Assembly: GCA_024399955.1 (NCBI GenBank)
Contig: JAKSNH010000011.1
Span: 1 to 64,000 of the forward strand
From: Paludibacteraceae bacterium
GTDB taxonomy: Bacteria; Bacteroidota; Bacteroidia; Bacteroidales; Paludibacteraceae
DNA: 64,000 nucleotides
Direction of reading: 5' to 3'
Under the pieces are notes generated by a model. That model was given only the letters and a program-made list of their open reading frames with translations, was not told the origin of the DNA and made no database searches. The position numbers and the translations under genes are program-made. Shown in pieces: positions 63,848 through 64,000 of the stretch (position 1 is the first letter of the stretch; every line of letters begins with the position of its first letter).

Positions 63848-64000
63848 CTAAACTTTCATCCTATACACTCCTCCTGGCAAACTTTTGACCACACCCATCA
63901 TATCCAGCATCATCAGGTCGGCTGCCACTTCGGAATAAGGACGCTGCGTCTCCATCACCAACAAATTAACATGGATGCCGTCCTCTGATTCTTGCAGTAG
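63848..64000 (-). CDS. dprA: DprA, C-terminal winged-helix part (incomplete)
   Basis: The last 50 codons of a gene entering from beyond the window: GIHVNLLVMETQRPYSEVAADLM, then LDMMGVVKSLPGGVYRMKV and a stop. The end (LExxGxVxxLPGGxY) is the DprA winged-helix tail; the Rossmann DNA-processing domain would lie outside. The 45 bp between it and the small membrane protein are CAACTCT microrepeats. Confidence 0.8.
   Translation of the reverse strand, partial: LLQESEDGIHVNLLVMETQRPYSEVAADLMMLDMMGVVKSLPGGVYRMKV

Overview
The window reads as part of a Bacteroidota chromosome, most likely Bacteroidales. Nearly every recognisable promoter has the phylum-specific form TTTG, about 20 bp, then TAnnTTTG, and ribosome binding sites are mostly absent. 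Family content agrees: a T9SS component (PorZ), OstA-like protein, BspA-type leucine-rich repeat protein, SPOR protein, a TGS-fused nucleoside kinase, DUF3127, and a B12-uptake surface cluster. I cannot name a genus.

Layout. 1-4259: end of a vitamin B12-type TonB receptor and three exported partners (YncE/BtuG-like lipoprotein, a surface protein, a DUF4465 protein). 4446-9210: small secreted propeller-like protein, LD-carboxypeptidase, phosphoglycerate kinase, DUF3127 protein, metallophosphoesterase, short RecO. 9355-18638: ileS, a lipoprotein, AsmA-like protein, M3 peptidase, small membrane protein. 18625-20797 (minus): thiM-thiE-thiD behind a TPP riboswitch, preceded by an outer-membrane barrel gene. 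21618-22179: tRNA-Glu and rpsT. 22207-25990: membrane-bound AraC-type regulator divergent from a large beta-solenoid surface protein, with a phased repeat array between them, then a short peptide gene.

26000-33600 is the accessory region, AT-rich and full of non-coding structure: an 11-bp phased repeat, a candidate structured RNA, two copies of a small-gene plus secreted-protein cassette sharing leader hairpins and linkers (BspA-like protein in one, a lipoprotein with a C-type-lectin-like, diversity-generating-retroelement-style C-terminus in the other), two large inverted repeats, and an AAA ATPase/DUF4143 gene between direct repeats. No transposase, integrase, reverse transcriptase or CRISPR array was found.

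33574-39144 (plus): a small protein, greA, HIT protein, aspA, rdgB, porZ. 47384-39147 (minus): gyrB, LOG protein, GH16-like protein, kdsA, kdsD, nucleoside kinase, SPOR protein, folE. 48853-47620 (minus): prmC, recX. 48873-60682 (plus): a long run of ribD, two SurA/PpiC-type chaperones, OstA-like protein, outer-membrane barrel, dnaG, a radical SAM protein, prs, glutaminyl cyclase, sufC, half-size sufD. 64000-60674 (minus): dprA end, small membrane protein, folB, parC.

Several genes converge on the cell envelope: KDO synthesis, outer-membrane chaperones, OstA, T9SS PorZ, putative T9SS cargo, and a glutaminyl cyclase matching the many signal peptides that would be cleaved just before Gln. The most notable observations are the duplicated cassette with its conserved hairpin, the retroelement-style variable domain, the 290-nt structured RNA, mirror-symmetric bidirectional promoters, and a perfect sliding-clamp-binding pentapeptide at the end of ParC.
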